NCBI RefSeq assembly: GCF_024749285.1
Contig: NZ_CP087196.1
Location: forward strand, 558,001-622,000
DNA: 64,000 nt
Source of the DNA: Pseudomonas sp. B21-015
Lineage (GTDB): Bacteria; Pseudomonadota; Gammaproteobacteria; Pseudomonadales; Pseudomonadaceae
Reading direction: 5' to 3'
Each line of letters begins with the position of its first letter. Position 1 is the first letter of the stretch. The notes beneath the pieces are model-generated. The model saw nothing but the letters and a program-made list of their open reading frames with translations. It did not search any database and was not told where the DNA came from. The translations under genes and the position numbers were made by a program. This document shows, one piece after another, positions 37,001 to 45,106 of the stretch.

Positions 37001-37035
37001 TCTTCGATCCTAAAGGCGATCGCCAGAACGTGTAA
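34018..37035 (+). CDS. soxA: Sarcosine oxidase alpha subunit
   Basis: 1005 residues, the usual length. The N-terminal ferredoxin-like domain (FNGQVYKGFEGDSLAAALLANGVD) is followed by an NAD-binding flavoprotein region (DVLIVGAGPAGLAAALAAARSG near 174) and a C-terminal aminomethyltransferase (GcvT-like) domain from about 640 that transfers the oxidised methyl group to THF. Together with SoxB, SoxD and SoxG it forms the heterotetrameric oxidase. A family 2 palindrome separates it from soxG. Confidence 0.96.
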   Translation: MSQINRLSNGGRIDRNKVLSFTFNGQVYKGFEGDSLAAALLANGVDIIGRSFKYSRPRGIFAAGAEEPNAVLQIGATEATQIPNVRATQQALYQGLVATSTNGWPSVNNDMMGILGKVGGKLMPPGFYYKTFMYPQSFWMTYEKYIRKAAGLGRSPTENDPDTYDYMNQHCDVLIVGAGPAGLAAALAAARSGARVILADEQEEFGGSLLDSRESLDGKPATEWVASVIAELKNTPDVLLLPRATVNGYHDHNFLTIHERLTDHLGDRAPIGQVRQRIHRVRAKRVVLATGTHERPLVYGNNDVPGNMLAGAVSTYVRRYGVAPGKKLVLSTNNDHAYRVALDWLDASLQVVAIADARSNPRGALVEEARAKGIRILTGSAVIEARGSKHVTAARVAAIDVKAHTVTSPGEWLDCDLVASSGGYSPVVHLASHLGGKPIWREDILGFVPGEAPQKRVCVGGINGVYGLGDSLADGFEGGARAASEAGFSKVEGVLPKALSRLEEPTLALFQVPHEKATARAPKQFVDLQNDVTAAAIELATREGFESVEHVKRYTALGFGTDQGKLGNVNGLAIAARSLNVTIPQMGTTMFRPNYTPVTFGAVAGRHCGHIFEPVRYTALHAWHVKNGAEFEDVGQWKRPWYFPKNGEDLHAAVKRECKAVRDSVGLLDASTLGKIDIQGPDSREFLNRIYTNAWTKLDVGKARYGLMCKEDGMVFDDGVTACLADNHFVMTTTTGGAARVLQWLEIYHQTEWPDLKVYFTSVTDHWATMTLSGPNSRKLLSEVTDIDLSNEAFPFMTWKEGLVGGVPARVFRISFTGELSYEVNVQADYAMGVLEKIVEAGKQYNLTPYGTETMHVLRAEKGFIIVGQDTDSSMTPDDLNMGWCVGRTKPFSWIGWRGMNREDCVRDQRKQLVGLKPIDPTKWLPEGAQLVFNTKQTIPMTMVGHVTSSYLHNSLGYSFAMGVVKGGLKRMGERVFAPLADGSVIEAEIVSSVFFDPKGDRQNV

Positions 37036-37037
37036 GT

Positions 37038-37166
37038 CGATCGTTCCCACGCTGATCGTTCCCACGCTCAGCGTGGGAATGCATCCCGGGACGCTCCGCG
37101 TCCCTCTTTAACAGCCGGACGCAGAGCGTCCATGGCGGCATTCCCACGCAGAGCGTGGGAACGATC
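37038..37166. repeat. Complex palindrome (family 2) between soxA and soxG
   Basis: The 110-bp element with an extra partial copy of its left end: GATCGTTCCCACGCT appears twice in a row at 37039-37068. It fills most of the 150-bp gap between two subunits of one enzyme. Confidence 0.87.
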
Positions 37167-37185
37167 AACAAAAGAAAGGTGCTTT

Positions 37186-37818
37186 ATGACCGCAGCCAAT
37201 GTTTACCAACAACGCCCAACCACTGGGGCCAAGGCCGAGTCGTCGCTGCATCATGCCGACCTCGCCAGCCTGGTGGGCAAGGGTCGCAAGAACGCCGGCG
37301 TGACCGTGCGTGAGAAAAAACTCCTCGGTCACCTGACCATCCGTGGCGATGGCCACGATGCCGCGTTCGCCGCTGGCGTGCACAAGGCCCTCGGCCTGGA
37401 ACTGCCGTCCGCGCTGACCGTGGTGATCAAAGGCGAAACCAGCCTGCAATGGATGGGGCCGGATGAATGGCTGCTGATCGTGCCGACCGGTGAAGAGTTC
37501 GCCGCCGAGAAAAAACTGCGTGAAGCGCTGGGCGACCTGCACATCCAGATCGTCAACGTCAGTGGTGGCCAGCAGATCCTCGAACTGAGCGGCCCGAATG
37601 TGCGCCAGGTGCTGATGAAATCCACCAGCTACGACGTGCACCCCAACAACTTCCCGGTGGGCAAGGCTGTTGGCACGGTGTTCGCCAAGTCGCAACTGGT
37701 GATCCGCCATACCGCCGAAGACACTTGGGAACTGCTGATCCGCCGTAGCTTCTCGGATTACTGGTGGTTGTGGTTGCAGGATGCCTCTGCTGAGTTCGGG
37801 CTTAGCGTCCAGGCGTAA
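37186..37818 (+). CDS. soxG: Sarcosine oxidase gamma subunit
   Basis: 210 residues from the ATG at 37186 (AAAGG site); a more upstream ATG lies in the repeat. The GcvT-like fold is visible in GETSLQWMGPDEWLLIVP and VSGGQQILELSGPNVRQVLMKSTSYDV. It completes the heterotetrameric oxidase. It is separated from its neighbours on both sides by family 2 palindromes. Confidence 0.94.
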   Translation: MTAANVYQQRPTTGAKAESSLHHADLASLVGKGRKNAGVTVREKKLLGHLTIRGDGHDAAFAAGVHKALGLELPSALTVVIKGETSLQWMGPDEWLLIVPTGEEFAAEKKLREALGDLHIQIVNVSGGQQILELSGPNVRQVLMKSTSYDVHPNNFPVGKAVGTVFAKSQLVIRHTAEDTWELLIRRSFSDYWWLWLQDASAEFGLSVQA

Positions 37819-37950
37819 TGATCGTTCCCACGCTCCGCTGATCGTTCCCACGCTCAGCGTGGGAATGCATCCCGGGACGCTCTGCGTCCCTTTTACAGCC
37901 GGACGCAGAGCGTCCATGGCGGCGTTCCCACGCAGAGCGTGGGAACGATC
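37819..37950. repeat. Complex palindrome (family 2) between soxG and purU
   Basis: Overlaps the last base of the soxG stop region. As at 37038, the left end is duplicated (GATCGTTCCCACGCTCC then GATCGTTCCCACGCTCAG). The near-identity of the two sox copies suggests recent local copying. Confidence 0.87.
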
Positions 37951-37969
37951 AGATAGGAGTCACCGCACT

Positions 37970-38827
37970 ATGAGCCGCGCCCCAGACACATGGATTCTGA
38001 CCGCCGATTGCCCCAGCGTCCTCGGCACCGTGGATGCGGTGACCCGCTTTCTGTTCGAGCAGGGCTGCTACGTTACCGAGCACCATTCATTCGATGACCG
38101 GCTCTCGGGCCGTTTCTTCATTCGCGTGGAATTTCGTCAACCCGACGGTTTCGACGAACAAGCCTTTCGCGCAGGTCTGGCAGAGCGTGGTAACGCCTTC
38201 GGGATGATCTTCGAGCTGACCCCGCCGAATTACCGGCCAAAAGTGGTGATCATGGTCTCCAAGGCCGATCACTGCCTCAACGATTTGCTCTACCGCCAGC
38301 GCATCGGCCAATTGTCGATGGACGTGGCCGCCGTGGTTTCCAACCACCCGGACCTCAAGCCGTTGGCCGACTGGCACCAGATTCCGTACTACCATTTTCC
38401 GCTGGACCCCAACGACAAGCCGTCCCAGGAGCGTCAGGTCTGGCAGGTGATCGAAGAGTCCGGCGCCGAACTGGTGATTCTTGCCCGTTACATGCAGGTC
38501 CTGTCGCCAGAGCTGTGCCGCAAACTCGACGGCAAGGCGATCAATATTCACCACTCCCTGCTGCCGGGTTTCAAGGGGGCCAAGCCCTATCACCAGGCCT
38601 ACAACAAGGGCGTGAAACTGGTTGGCGCCACGGCGCATTACATCAACAACGACCTGGACGAAGGCCCGATCATCGCCCAGGGCGTGGAGGCTGTGGATCA
38701 CAGCCACTATCCCGAAGACTTGATTGCCAAGGGGCGGGATATTGAAGGGCTGACCCTGGCGCGGGCCGTTGGTTATCACATTGAACGACGCGTGTTTTTG
38801 AATGCCAATCGCACTGTTGTTCTTTAG
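37970..38827 (+). CDS. purU: Formyltetrahydrofolate deformylase
   Basis: 285 residues; ATG at 37970 with a TAGGAGT site. The N-terminal ACT domain (about 8-90) is followed by a formyltransferase-like domain with the catalytic N-x-H in INIHHSLLPGFKGAKPY and D in HYINNDLDEGPII. It hydrolyses 10-formyl-THF to formate and THF, restoring free folate when sarcosine breakdown floods the one-carbon pool. Last gene before fdhA in the sox cluster. Confidence 0.94.
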   Translation: MSRAPDTWILTADCPSVLGTVDAVTRFLFEQGCYVTEHHSFDDRLSGRFFIRVEFRQPDGFDEQAFRAGLAERGNAFGMIFELTPPNYRPKVVIMVSKADHCLNDLLYRQRIGQLSMDVAAVVSNHPDLKPLADWHQIPYYHFPLDPNDKPSQERQVWQVIEESGAELVILARYMQVLSPELCRKLDGKAINIHHSLLPGFKGAKPYHQAYNKGVKLVGATAHYINNDLDEGPIIAQGVEAVDHSHYPEDLIAKGRDIEGLTLARAVGYHIERRVFLNANRTVVL

Positions 38828-38829
38828 AT

Positions 38830-38928
38830 CGCCATCGCGGGCAAGCCCGCTCCCACAGTGGGCTGCGGTGTGCCCGAGATCTGTGGACGACACAAAACCC
38901 TGTGGGAGCGGGCTTGCCCGCGATGAGG
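38830..38928. repeat. REP pair (family 1)
   Basis: Two facing arms about 45 bp apart, directly after the purU stop codon. Confidence 0.87.
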
Positions 38929-39034
38929 CCCTGACAGGCAACGCAAAAAGACACAAGCAATAACCCGAGCAATCAACGCGCCGCCGATCCTTGGCGACGC
39001 GACCGCTACATAAAAACAACAGCGAGGTGAAAGC

Positions 39035-40234
39035 ATGTCTGGTAATCGTGGTGTGGTGTATCTCGGCGCTGGCAAGGTCGGAGTACAGAAAATCGACTAT
39101 CCCAAAATGCAGGACCCGCGCGGCAGGAAGATCGAGCACGGTGTCATCCTGCGCGTAGTTTCCACCAACATCTGTGGTTCCGATCAGCACATGGTGCGCG
39201 GTCGTACCACCGCTCAGACCGGTCTGGTACTGGGCCACGAGATCACCGGTGAAGTGATCGAGAAGGGCAGCGATGTCGAGAACCTGAAGATCGGCGATCT
39301 GGTATCGGTACCATTCAACGTCGCTTGCGGGCGCTGCCGTTCCTGCAAAGAGATGCACACCGGTGTCTGCCTGAGCGTCAACCCGGCGCGTCCGGGCGGT
39401 GCCTATGGTTATGTCGACATGGGTGACTGGACCGGTGGCCAGGCCGAATACGCCATGGTGCCGTATGCCGACTTCAACCTGCTGAAACTGCCGGATCGCG
39501 ATCGGGCCATGGAGAAAATCCGCGACCTGACCTGCCTCTCCGACATCCTGCCAACCGGCTACCACGGCGCAGTGACCGCCGGTGTTGGCCCAGGCAGCAC
39601 GGTGTACATCGCGGGCGCCGGCCCGGTTGGTCTGGCGGCTGCCGCTTCCGCTCGCCTGTTGGGCGCGGCGGTGGTGATCATCGGTGACGTCAACCCGATC
39701 CGCCTGGCACACGCCAAGGCTCAGGGTTTCGAAATCGCCGACCTGTCGACAGACACTCCGCTGCACGAGCAGATCGCTGCGCTGTTGGGCGAGCCTGAAG
39801 TCGATTGCGCCGTCGATGCGGTGGGCTTCGAAGCCCGCGGTCATGGCCATTCTGGCGTGAAACACGAAGCCCCGGCCACCGTGCTCAACTCCCTGATGGG
39901 CGTAGTTCGCGTGGCTGGCAAAATCGGTATCCCTGGCCTGTACGTGACCGAAGATCCAGGTGCGGTGGATGCCGCCGCGAAAATGGGCAGCCTGAGCATC
40001 CGCTTCGGTCTGGGCTGGGCTAAATCCCATAGCTTCCACACCGGCCAGACGCCAGTGATGAAGTACAACCGCCAGTTGATGCAGGCGATCATGTGGGACC
40101 GCATCAAGATTGCCGACATCGTGGGGGTGGAAGTCATCAGCCTGGACGACGCACCACGGGGCTACGGCGAGTTCGATGCGGGCGTGCCGAAGAAGTTTGT
40201 GATCGATCCGCACAAGTTGTTTAGTGCGGCGTAA
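39035..40234 (+). CDS. fdhA: Glutathione-independent formaldehyde dehydrogenase
   Basis: 399 residues, a zinc medium-chain dehydrogenase very close to the P. putida-type enzyme. Catalytic zinc ligands start at NICGSDQH (C near 46) with GHEITGEV; the structural zinc lobe is CGRCRSCKEMHTGVC. The NAD motif is YIAGAGPVGLAAAASA. The insert FNVACGRC... and the GHGHSGVKHEAPA loop are typical of the form with tightly bound NAD. It oxidises formaldehyde released by GbcAB and DgcAB to formate. Ends with its own terminator. Confidence 0.95.
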   Translation: MSGNRGVVYLGAGKVGVQKIDYPKMQDPRGRKIEHGVILRVVSTNICGSDQHMVRGRTTAQTGLVLGHEITGEVIEKGSDVENLKIGDLVSVPFNVACGRCRSCKEMHTGVCLSVNPARPGGAYGYVDMGDWTGGQAEYAMVPYADFNLLKLPDRDRAMEKIRDLTCLSDILPTGYHGAVTAGVGPGSTVYIAGAGPVGLAAAASARLLGAAVVIIGDVNPIRLAHAKAQGFEIADLSTDTPLHEQIAALLGEPEVDCAVDAVGFEARGHGHSGVKHEAPATVLNSLMGVVRVAGKIGIPGLYVTEDPGAVDAAAKMGSLSIRFGLGWAKSHSFHTGQTPVMKYNRQLMQAIMWDRIKIADIVGVEVISLDDAPRGYGEFDAGVPKKFVIDPHKLFSAA

Positions 40235-40253
40235 AGCTTCATGCAAAACAAAA

Positions 40254-40280
40254 GCGGCGGCCTTCGGGTCGCCGTTTTTT
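40254..40280 (+). terminator. Intrinsic terminator of fdhA
   Basis: A stem formed by CGGCGGCC and GGTCGCCG around a TTCG loop (with one G-T pair) is followed by six T residues. Confidence 0.88.
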
Positions 40281-40482
40281 ATGGGGAACACCCCCCCCCT
40301 CGCCACAAGGAACCGCCCTGCGACCGTTCAGCGGGAGCGGGCGTGCCATTCATCGCGCGAACGCCACCTGGGTAAAAAATGCTCGCGCAGACGAGGAACA
40401 TGCCAGCGGATACCCGGTCAAATCGGCAGTTTTGCCGTCCTCGTTATTGGGCGGTCTTCGTGTGGCACAAGAGGATGTCTGG

Positions 40483-41097
40483 ATGAACGTTTCACGCGGT
40501 TTTGCACTGGCATCGCTCATGGCTGTCGCTTCGTTGACGACGCTGGCCGCCAGCCCGGCCTTTGCACAGTTCAGCCTCGTTGATGCGGCCAAAGCGGTTT
40601 CGGCGATGCAGGGCGACGAGGGGGATGATGCCGACGAGGGCGATGATGCCGATGGCATCGTGGCGGCGGCGCCCAAGGCGGCCGGTTTGCTCAATACCCT
40701 GGGTTCGCAGCTCGACATCACCCCGGAGCAGGCTATCGGCGGTGCCGGCGCGATGCTGGGGCTGGCGAGGAATCAGCTCAGCGGTCAGGACTTCTCTGAA
40801 CTGAGCAAAAATGTTCCGGGCCTCGCTCAGATCGCCGGCAACAGCGCGATCAGTGGTCTGAATGGATTGGGCGGGCTGCTTGGCGCCGGTTCGGATAAGA
40901 ATGCGTTGCTCGATGGCTTGCTGGGTAACGTCAAGGACACCAAGGACCTGAACAACGCCTTCAGCGCTTTGGGCATGGACACCGGGATGGTCGGCCTGTT
41001 TGCCCCGGTGATCCTGCAATACCTCGGTCAACAAGGCGTTGCCGGTTCGCTGCTGCAAAATCTTGGCGGGATCTGGGGCACAGGCGCTGGTAGCTGA
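40483..41097 (+). CDS. DUF2780 exported protein
   Basis: 204 residues; ATG at 40483 chosen because it gives a clean signal peptide (cleavage near SPAFA/QF). An acidic stretch EGDDADEGDDADG follows, then a Gly/Leu/Ala/Asn-rich domain (about 75-200) of the DUF2780 family, with repeated LLG..G..L units. Function unknown; probably periplasmic or outer-membrane associated. Not linked to the neighbouring genes by operon structure. Confidence 0.78.
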   Translation: MNVSRGFALASLMAVASLTTLAASPAFAQFSLVDAAKAVSAMQGDEGDDADEGDDADGIVAAAPKAAGLLNTLGSQLDITPEQAIGGAGAMLGLARNQLSGQDFSELSKNVPGLAQIAGNSAISGLNGLGGLLGAGSDKNALLDGLLGNVKDTKDLNNAFSALGMDTGMVGLFAPVILQYLGQQGVAGSLLQNLGGIWGTGAGS

Positions 41098-41098
41098 G

Positions 41099-41983
41099 TC
41101 AGCCCTTGGCGCGTAGTGCCTTGATGCGCCGGTCCTTCTCGATCCAGAGCTGGTTGACCCAGTTCTGGATCGTTTCGCGAAACGCCGGATCGTTTTCGTA
41201 ATCGCCTTGCCAAAGTGCCGGGTCCAGTTCGCGAGTGTGGATGTCGATGATCACCCTGGGCACGTTGCCGCTGATCAAATCCCAGAACCCCGGAATCTTC
41301 TGCTGCGGATACACCACCGTCACGTCGAGAATGGCATCCAGCTGTTCGCCCATCGCTGCCAGCACGAACGCCACGCCGCCCGCCTTGGGCTTGAGCAAGT
41401 AGGTGAAGGGTGACTGTTGTTGGTCGCTTTTCGCTGCTGTGTAGCGGGTGCCTTCCAGATAATTTACCACCGTCACTGACTGGCGTTTGTACAACTTGCA
41501 GGCTTGTTTGGTGATCTCCAGGTCCTTGCCGGCCAGCTCCGGGTGCTTCTCCAGGAACGCCTTGCTGTAGCGCTTCATGAACGGATAGTCCAACGCCCAC
41601 CAGGCCAGGCCCAGGAACGGCACCCAGATCAGTTCTTTCTTGAGGAAGAACTTGAAGAACGGCGTGCGTCGGTTAAGCGTCTGGATCAGCGCCGGGATAT
41701 CGACCCAGGACTGATGGTTGCTGATCACCAGATACGATGTGTCGCGGCGCAGTTCATCGCCGCCGCGAATGTCCCATTGCGTGGGGATGCACAGCCGGAA
41801 GATCAGTTTGTCGATCTCGGCCCAGGTTTCGGCAATCCACATCACCGCCCACGAGGCGTAATCGCGAAAGCGCCCGGGCAGGAGCAGTTTGAGCAGCGCG
41901 AATACCATCAAAGGCCCGAACAGGACCAGGGTGTTAAGCAACAGCAGCAGGGTAACGAAACAGCCGGTGAGCAGGCGGCGCAT
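41099..41983 (-). CDS. Membrane 1-acyl-glycerol-phosphate acyltransferase-like protein
   Basis: 294 residues. An N-terminal membrane helix (about 8-36) precedes a PlsC-type domain: NHQSWVD is the HX4D catalytic motif, and YLEGTR is the acceptor-phosphate motif (usual EGTR). This resembles the YihG/lysophospholipid acyltransferase group. It probably modifies membrane lipids. Convergent with the DUF2780 gene with only 1 bp between stops. Confidence 0.86.
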   Translation of the reverse strand: MRRLLTGCFVTLLLLLNTLVLFGPLMVFALLKLLLPGRFRDYASWAVMWIAETWAEIDKLIFRLCIPTQWDIRGGDELRRDTSYLVISNHQSWVDIPALIQTLNRRTPFFKFFLKKELIWVPFLGLAWWALDYPFMKRYSKAFLEKHPELAGKDLEITKQACKLYKRQSVTVVNYLEGTRYTAAKSDQQQSPFTYLLKPKAGGVAFVLAAMGEQLDAILDVTVVYPQQKIPGFWDLISGNVPRVIIDIHTRELDPALWQGDYENDPAFRETIQNWVNQLWIEKDRRIKALRAKG

Positions 41984-42103
41984 AAGTAACTCTTGAAAGC
42001 GTTTGGGCGCGCCATGATAAGCAGCTTCGCATGGCAGGCCAAATCGCTGGCGACGAATGTTTCACGTTTGCGGCGGTATGCTTTTGGCATATCGCAATTG
42101 CCT

Positions 42104-42237
42104 TGTGGCGAGGGAGCTTGCTCCCGCTGGGCTGCGAAGCGGCCCCAAAACCAGACGCTGCGATTTTTCAGGTATACCGCATGCAGCGGTTTTACGAGTG
42201 CTGCGCACTCGAACGGGAGCAAGCTCCCTCGCCACAT
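42104..42237. repeat. Family 3 palindrome (GAGGGAGCTTGCTCCCG type)
   Basis: TGTGGCGAGGGAGCTTGCTC and its inverse bound a 134-bp element with an inner pair (CTGCGAAGCGG, CTGCGCACTCG). The copy at 50890-51013 shows the same layout. It fills much of the 337-bp gap 41984-42320; the remainder should hold the promoters of the two divergent genes, which I could not pinpoint. Confidence 0.83.
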
Positions 42238-42320
42238 AGGTGTGAGGCGGACCAACTATCGTTGTTTTTTACGGTCTAGAATTCGGCCATGCCTCCACAT
42301 TCCCTAAGGAAGCCCCCTAC

Positions 42321-42827
42321 GTGAAATCTCTCCTTGCACTGCTTTCCCTCGTGGCCCTTCCAGTCCTGGCCGCCGAGCCGACCCTGTACGGGCGTTACGA
42401 ATACATCGCGCTGCCGGAAATCGGCGGCGAAGTCCTCAAGGCCAAAATGGACACCGGCGCCCTGACCGCGTCGCTGTCAGCCAAAGACATCGAAACCTTC
42501 ACCCGCGACGGTGATGAGTGGGTGCGCTTCCGCCTTGCCACCAAAGGCGCGAGCAACAAGGTCTACGAACACAAGGTCGCGCGGATCAGCAAGATCAAGA
42601 CCCGCTCCGAAGAAGACGAGGATGACAAGGAAGTGATCGAGCCGACCAAGCGTCCGGTGGTCGATCTGGAACTGTGCCTGGGCAATGTCAAGCGCACCGT
42701 CGAGGTCAACCTCACCGACCGCAGCAGTTTCAACTACCCGTTGTTGATCGGCGCCAAAGCCCTGCGTGAGTTCGGTGCGGCGGTGAACCCGGCGCGTCGC
42801 TTCACGGCCGACAAACCCGACTGCTGA
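42321..42827 (+). CDS. Retropepsin-like aspartic protease (RimK-associated family)
   Basis: 168 residues with a GTG start at 42321 and an AAGGA site. A signal peptide (to about residue 18) is followed by one retropepsin-like domain with the catalytic D44-T-G and the mirrored hydrophobic LLIGAKALREFGAAVNP end. This is the family first annotated as ATP-dependent zinc protease and often found near RimK ATP-grasp genes. No ATP-grasp gene is nearby; creB follows by 59 bp, so it may share the cre transcript. An acidic insert EEDEDDKEV sits in the middle. Confidence 0.83.
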   Translation: MKSLLALLSLVALPVLAAEPTLYGRYEYIALPEIGGEVLKAKMDTGALTASLSAKDIETFTRDGDEWVRFRLATKGASNKVYEHKVARISKIKTRSEEDEDDKEVIEPTKRPVVDLELCLGNVKRTVEVNLTDRSSFNYPLLIGAKALREFGAAVNPARRFTADKPDC

Positions 42828-42886
42828 TTGACGGCGAATCAGCCTTGGGGCACCGTTCGCCCACTTAACTTCCGGGCTCGGATGCC

Positions 42887-43567
42887 ATGCCTCATATCCT
42901 GATTGTCGAAGACGAAGCGGCGATTGCCGACACCCTGATTTTCGCCTTGCAGGGCGACGGCTTCACCACCGCCTGGTTGAGCCTTGGTGTGGCGGCGCTT
43001 GAACATCAGCGCGCCACGCCGGCCGACCTGATCATTCTCGACATTGGCCTACCAGACATCAGCGGCTTCGAGACCTGCAAGCAGTTGCGGCGTTTCAGCG
43101 ACGTGCCGGTGATCTTCCTCAGCGCCCGTGACGCCGAAATCGACCGTGTGGTGGGCCTGGAGATCGGCGCCGACGACTACGTGGTCAAACCGTTCAGCCC
43201 TCGGGAAGTGGCGGCGCGGGTCAGGGCGATTCTCAAACGCATGGCGCCACGACCGGTGGCGGAGGTGGCTTCAGCGCTGTTTCGCATCGACAGCGAACGG
43301 GTGCAGATCAGCTATCGCAGTCAGCCCCTGAGCCTGACTCGCCATGAGTTTCGTTTGCTGCAATGCCTGCTGGAACAGCCCGAGCGAGTCTTCAGCCGCG
43401 AACAACTGCTCGATGCGCTGGGCGTGGCCGCCGATGCCGGTTACGACCGCAGCATCGACAGCCACATCAAGAGCGTGCGCGCCAAATTGCGTCTGGTGAA
43501 GGCCGACGCCGAGCCAATCCAGACCCACCGCGGCCTCGGTTACAGCTACAGCCCGGGGCACAGCTGA
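42887..43567 (+). CDS. creB: Response regulator CreB
   Basis: 226 residues, OmpR/PhoB type. Receiver domain 1-120 with phospho-acceptor D in IILDIGLPD (about 54-56) and K in VVKPFSP; winged helix in about 130-225. In Pseudomonas CreBC (BlrAB) responds to cell-wall stress such as PBP4 inhibition and affects beta-lactam resistance and biofilm traits. Its stop overlaps the creC ATG by 1 bp. Confidence 0.92.
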   Translation: MPHILIVEDEAAIADTLIFALQGDGFTTAWLSLGVAALEHQRATPADLIILDIGLPDISGFETCKQLRRFSDVPVIFLSARDAEIDRVVGLEIGADDYVVKPFSPREVAARVRAILKRMAPRPVAEVASALFRIDSERVQISYRSQPLSLTRHEFRLLQCLLEQPERVFSREQLLDALGVAADAGYDRSIDSHIKSVRAKLRLVKADAEPIQTHRGLGYSYSPGHS

Positions 43568-44994
43568 TGCCACTGGGGATCCGGATTTTTCTGGTCTACG
43601 TGCTGTTCATCGGCCTGACTGGCTACTTTGTGCTCAACACCGTGATGGAGGAAATCCGCCCCGGTGTGCGCCAGTCCACCGAAGAAACCCTGGTAGACAC
43701 CGCCAACCTGATGGCCGAGATCCTGCGTGACGACTTCAAGGCCGGCACCCTCAGCCAGAACCGCTGGCCCGAGTTGCTCAAGGCTTATGGCGAACGGCAA
43801 CCGAAGGCGAAAATCTGGGGGCTGCCGAAGAATCAGGTCAACCACCGCATTTACGTCACCGATGCCAAGGGCATTGTGGTGCTGGATTCCAGCGGCATCG
43901 CGGTGGGCCAGGACTTCTCGCGCTGGAACGACGTCTATCTGACCCTGCGTGGCGAATACGGCGCTCGTTCGACTCGCAGCAACCCGGATGACTCAACCTC
44001 GTCGGTGATGCACGTGGGGGCGCCGATTCGCGACAACGGCCAGATCATCGGCGTGGTGACGGTGGCCAAGCCCAACAGCTCGCTGCAGCCTTACGTTGAT
44101 CGCACCGAGCGGCGATTGCTGGCGTATGGTGCCGGCCTGATCGGCCTCGGTTTGCTGTTCGGCGCGCTGTTGTCCTGGTGGTTGAGCGCGGCGCTGCGGC
44201 GGTTGACGGCGTATGCCCAGGCTGTCAGCGAAGGCCGGAGGGTCGAGGTGCCGCATTATCGTGGCGGCGAGCTGGAACAACTGGCCACGGCGGTGGAGCA
44301 GATGCGCACCCAGCTCGAAGGCAAAGCCTACGTCGAGCGTTATGTACACACCCTGACCCATGAATTGAAAAGCCCGCTGGCGGCGATTCGTGGCGCGGCG
44401 GAGTTGCTGCAAGGCGAGATGCCGCTGGCTCAGCAGCAGCGATTCGTCAGCAACATCGACAGCGAAAGTGCACGCATGCAGCAGTTGATCGAACGACTGT
44501 TGAACCTGGCGCAGGTGGAACAGCGCCAAGGGCTGGAAGAGCGGGTGGCCGTGCCGTTGGTGGATTTGGTCGATGAGCTGCTGAGCGCGCAGGCTGCACG
44601 AATCGAAGGCAAGCAGTTGCGTGTGGAACTGCACATTGCAGCGGATCTGAATCTGCTCGGCGAGCCGTTTCTGTTGCGTCAGGCACTGGGCAATCTGCTG
44701 GAGAATGCGTTGGATTTCACCCCGGCGTACGGTGTGTTGCGATTTTGCGCCGAACGAGTCGGTGAGCAGATTGAGTTCAGGCTGTTCAACCAGGCCGAGG
44801 CGATTCCCGACTATGCATTGCCGCGCTTGAGTGAGCGCTTCTACTCACTGCCGCGTCCGGACAGTGGGCGTAAAAGTACGGGGTTGGGGCTTAACTTCGT
44901 TGAAGAGGTGGTCAAGTTGCATGGCGGCATGATGAGCATCGGTAATGTTGACGGCGGTGTGCAGGTGAGTTTACGCCTGCCTTCAGACCGCTAA
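43567..44994 (+). CDS. creC: Sensor histidine kinase CreC
   Basis: 475 residues. Two membrane helices (about 5-27 and 180-205) flank a periplasmic sensor domain; a HAMP linker follows. The phospho-acceptor histidine is in THELKSPLAAIRGAAELL and the ATPase lobe has NLLENALDFTP and GLGLNFVEEV motifs. Partner of CreB. Confidence 0.93.
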   Translation: MPLGIRIFLVYVLFIGLTGYFVLNTVMEEIRPGVRQSTEETLVDTANLMAEILRDDFKAGTLSQNRWPELLKAYGERQPKAKIWGLPKNQVNHRIYVTDAKGIVVLDSSGIAVGQDFSRWNDVYLTLRGEYGARSTRSNPDDSTSSVMHVGAPIRDNGQIIGVVTVAKPNSSLQPYVDRTERRLLAYGAGLIGLGLLFGALLSWWLSAALRRLTAYAQAVSEGRRVEVPHYRGGELEQLATAVEQMRTQLEGKAYVERYVHTLTHELKSPLAAIRGAAELLQGEMPLAQQQRFVSNIDSESARMQQLIERLLNLAQVEQRQGLEERVAVPLVDLVDELLSAQAARIEGKQLRVELHIAADLNLLGEPFLLRQALGNLLENALDFTPAYGVLRFCAERVGEQIEFRLFNQAEAIPDYALPRLSERFYSLPRPDSGRKSTGLGLNFVEEVVKLHGGMMSIGNVDGGVQVSLRLPSDR

Positions 44995-45106
44995 AGATCG
45001 CAGCCTTCGGACGATCTTTGTTCAACTCCACACAATTCCCACATTCCCCACATACATCCTCCATATACGAATCCCAGACTCTCCCCATCCAAACAGGGAG
45101 AGTCCC

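Noticed and set aside
35305..37065. Long open frame opposite soxA
   Set aside because: No recognisable domain; explained by codon bias of soxA.
38087..40306. Open frame of 739 codons opposite purU and fdhA
   Set aside because: Shadow of two well-supported genes; it also crosses a REP pair and a terminator.
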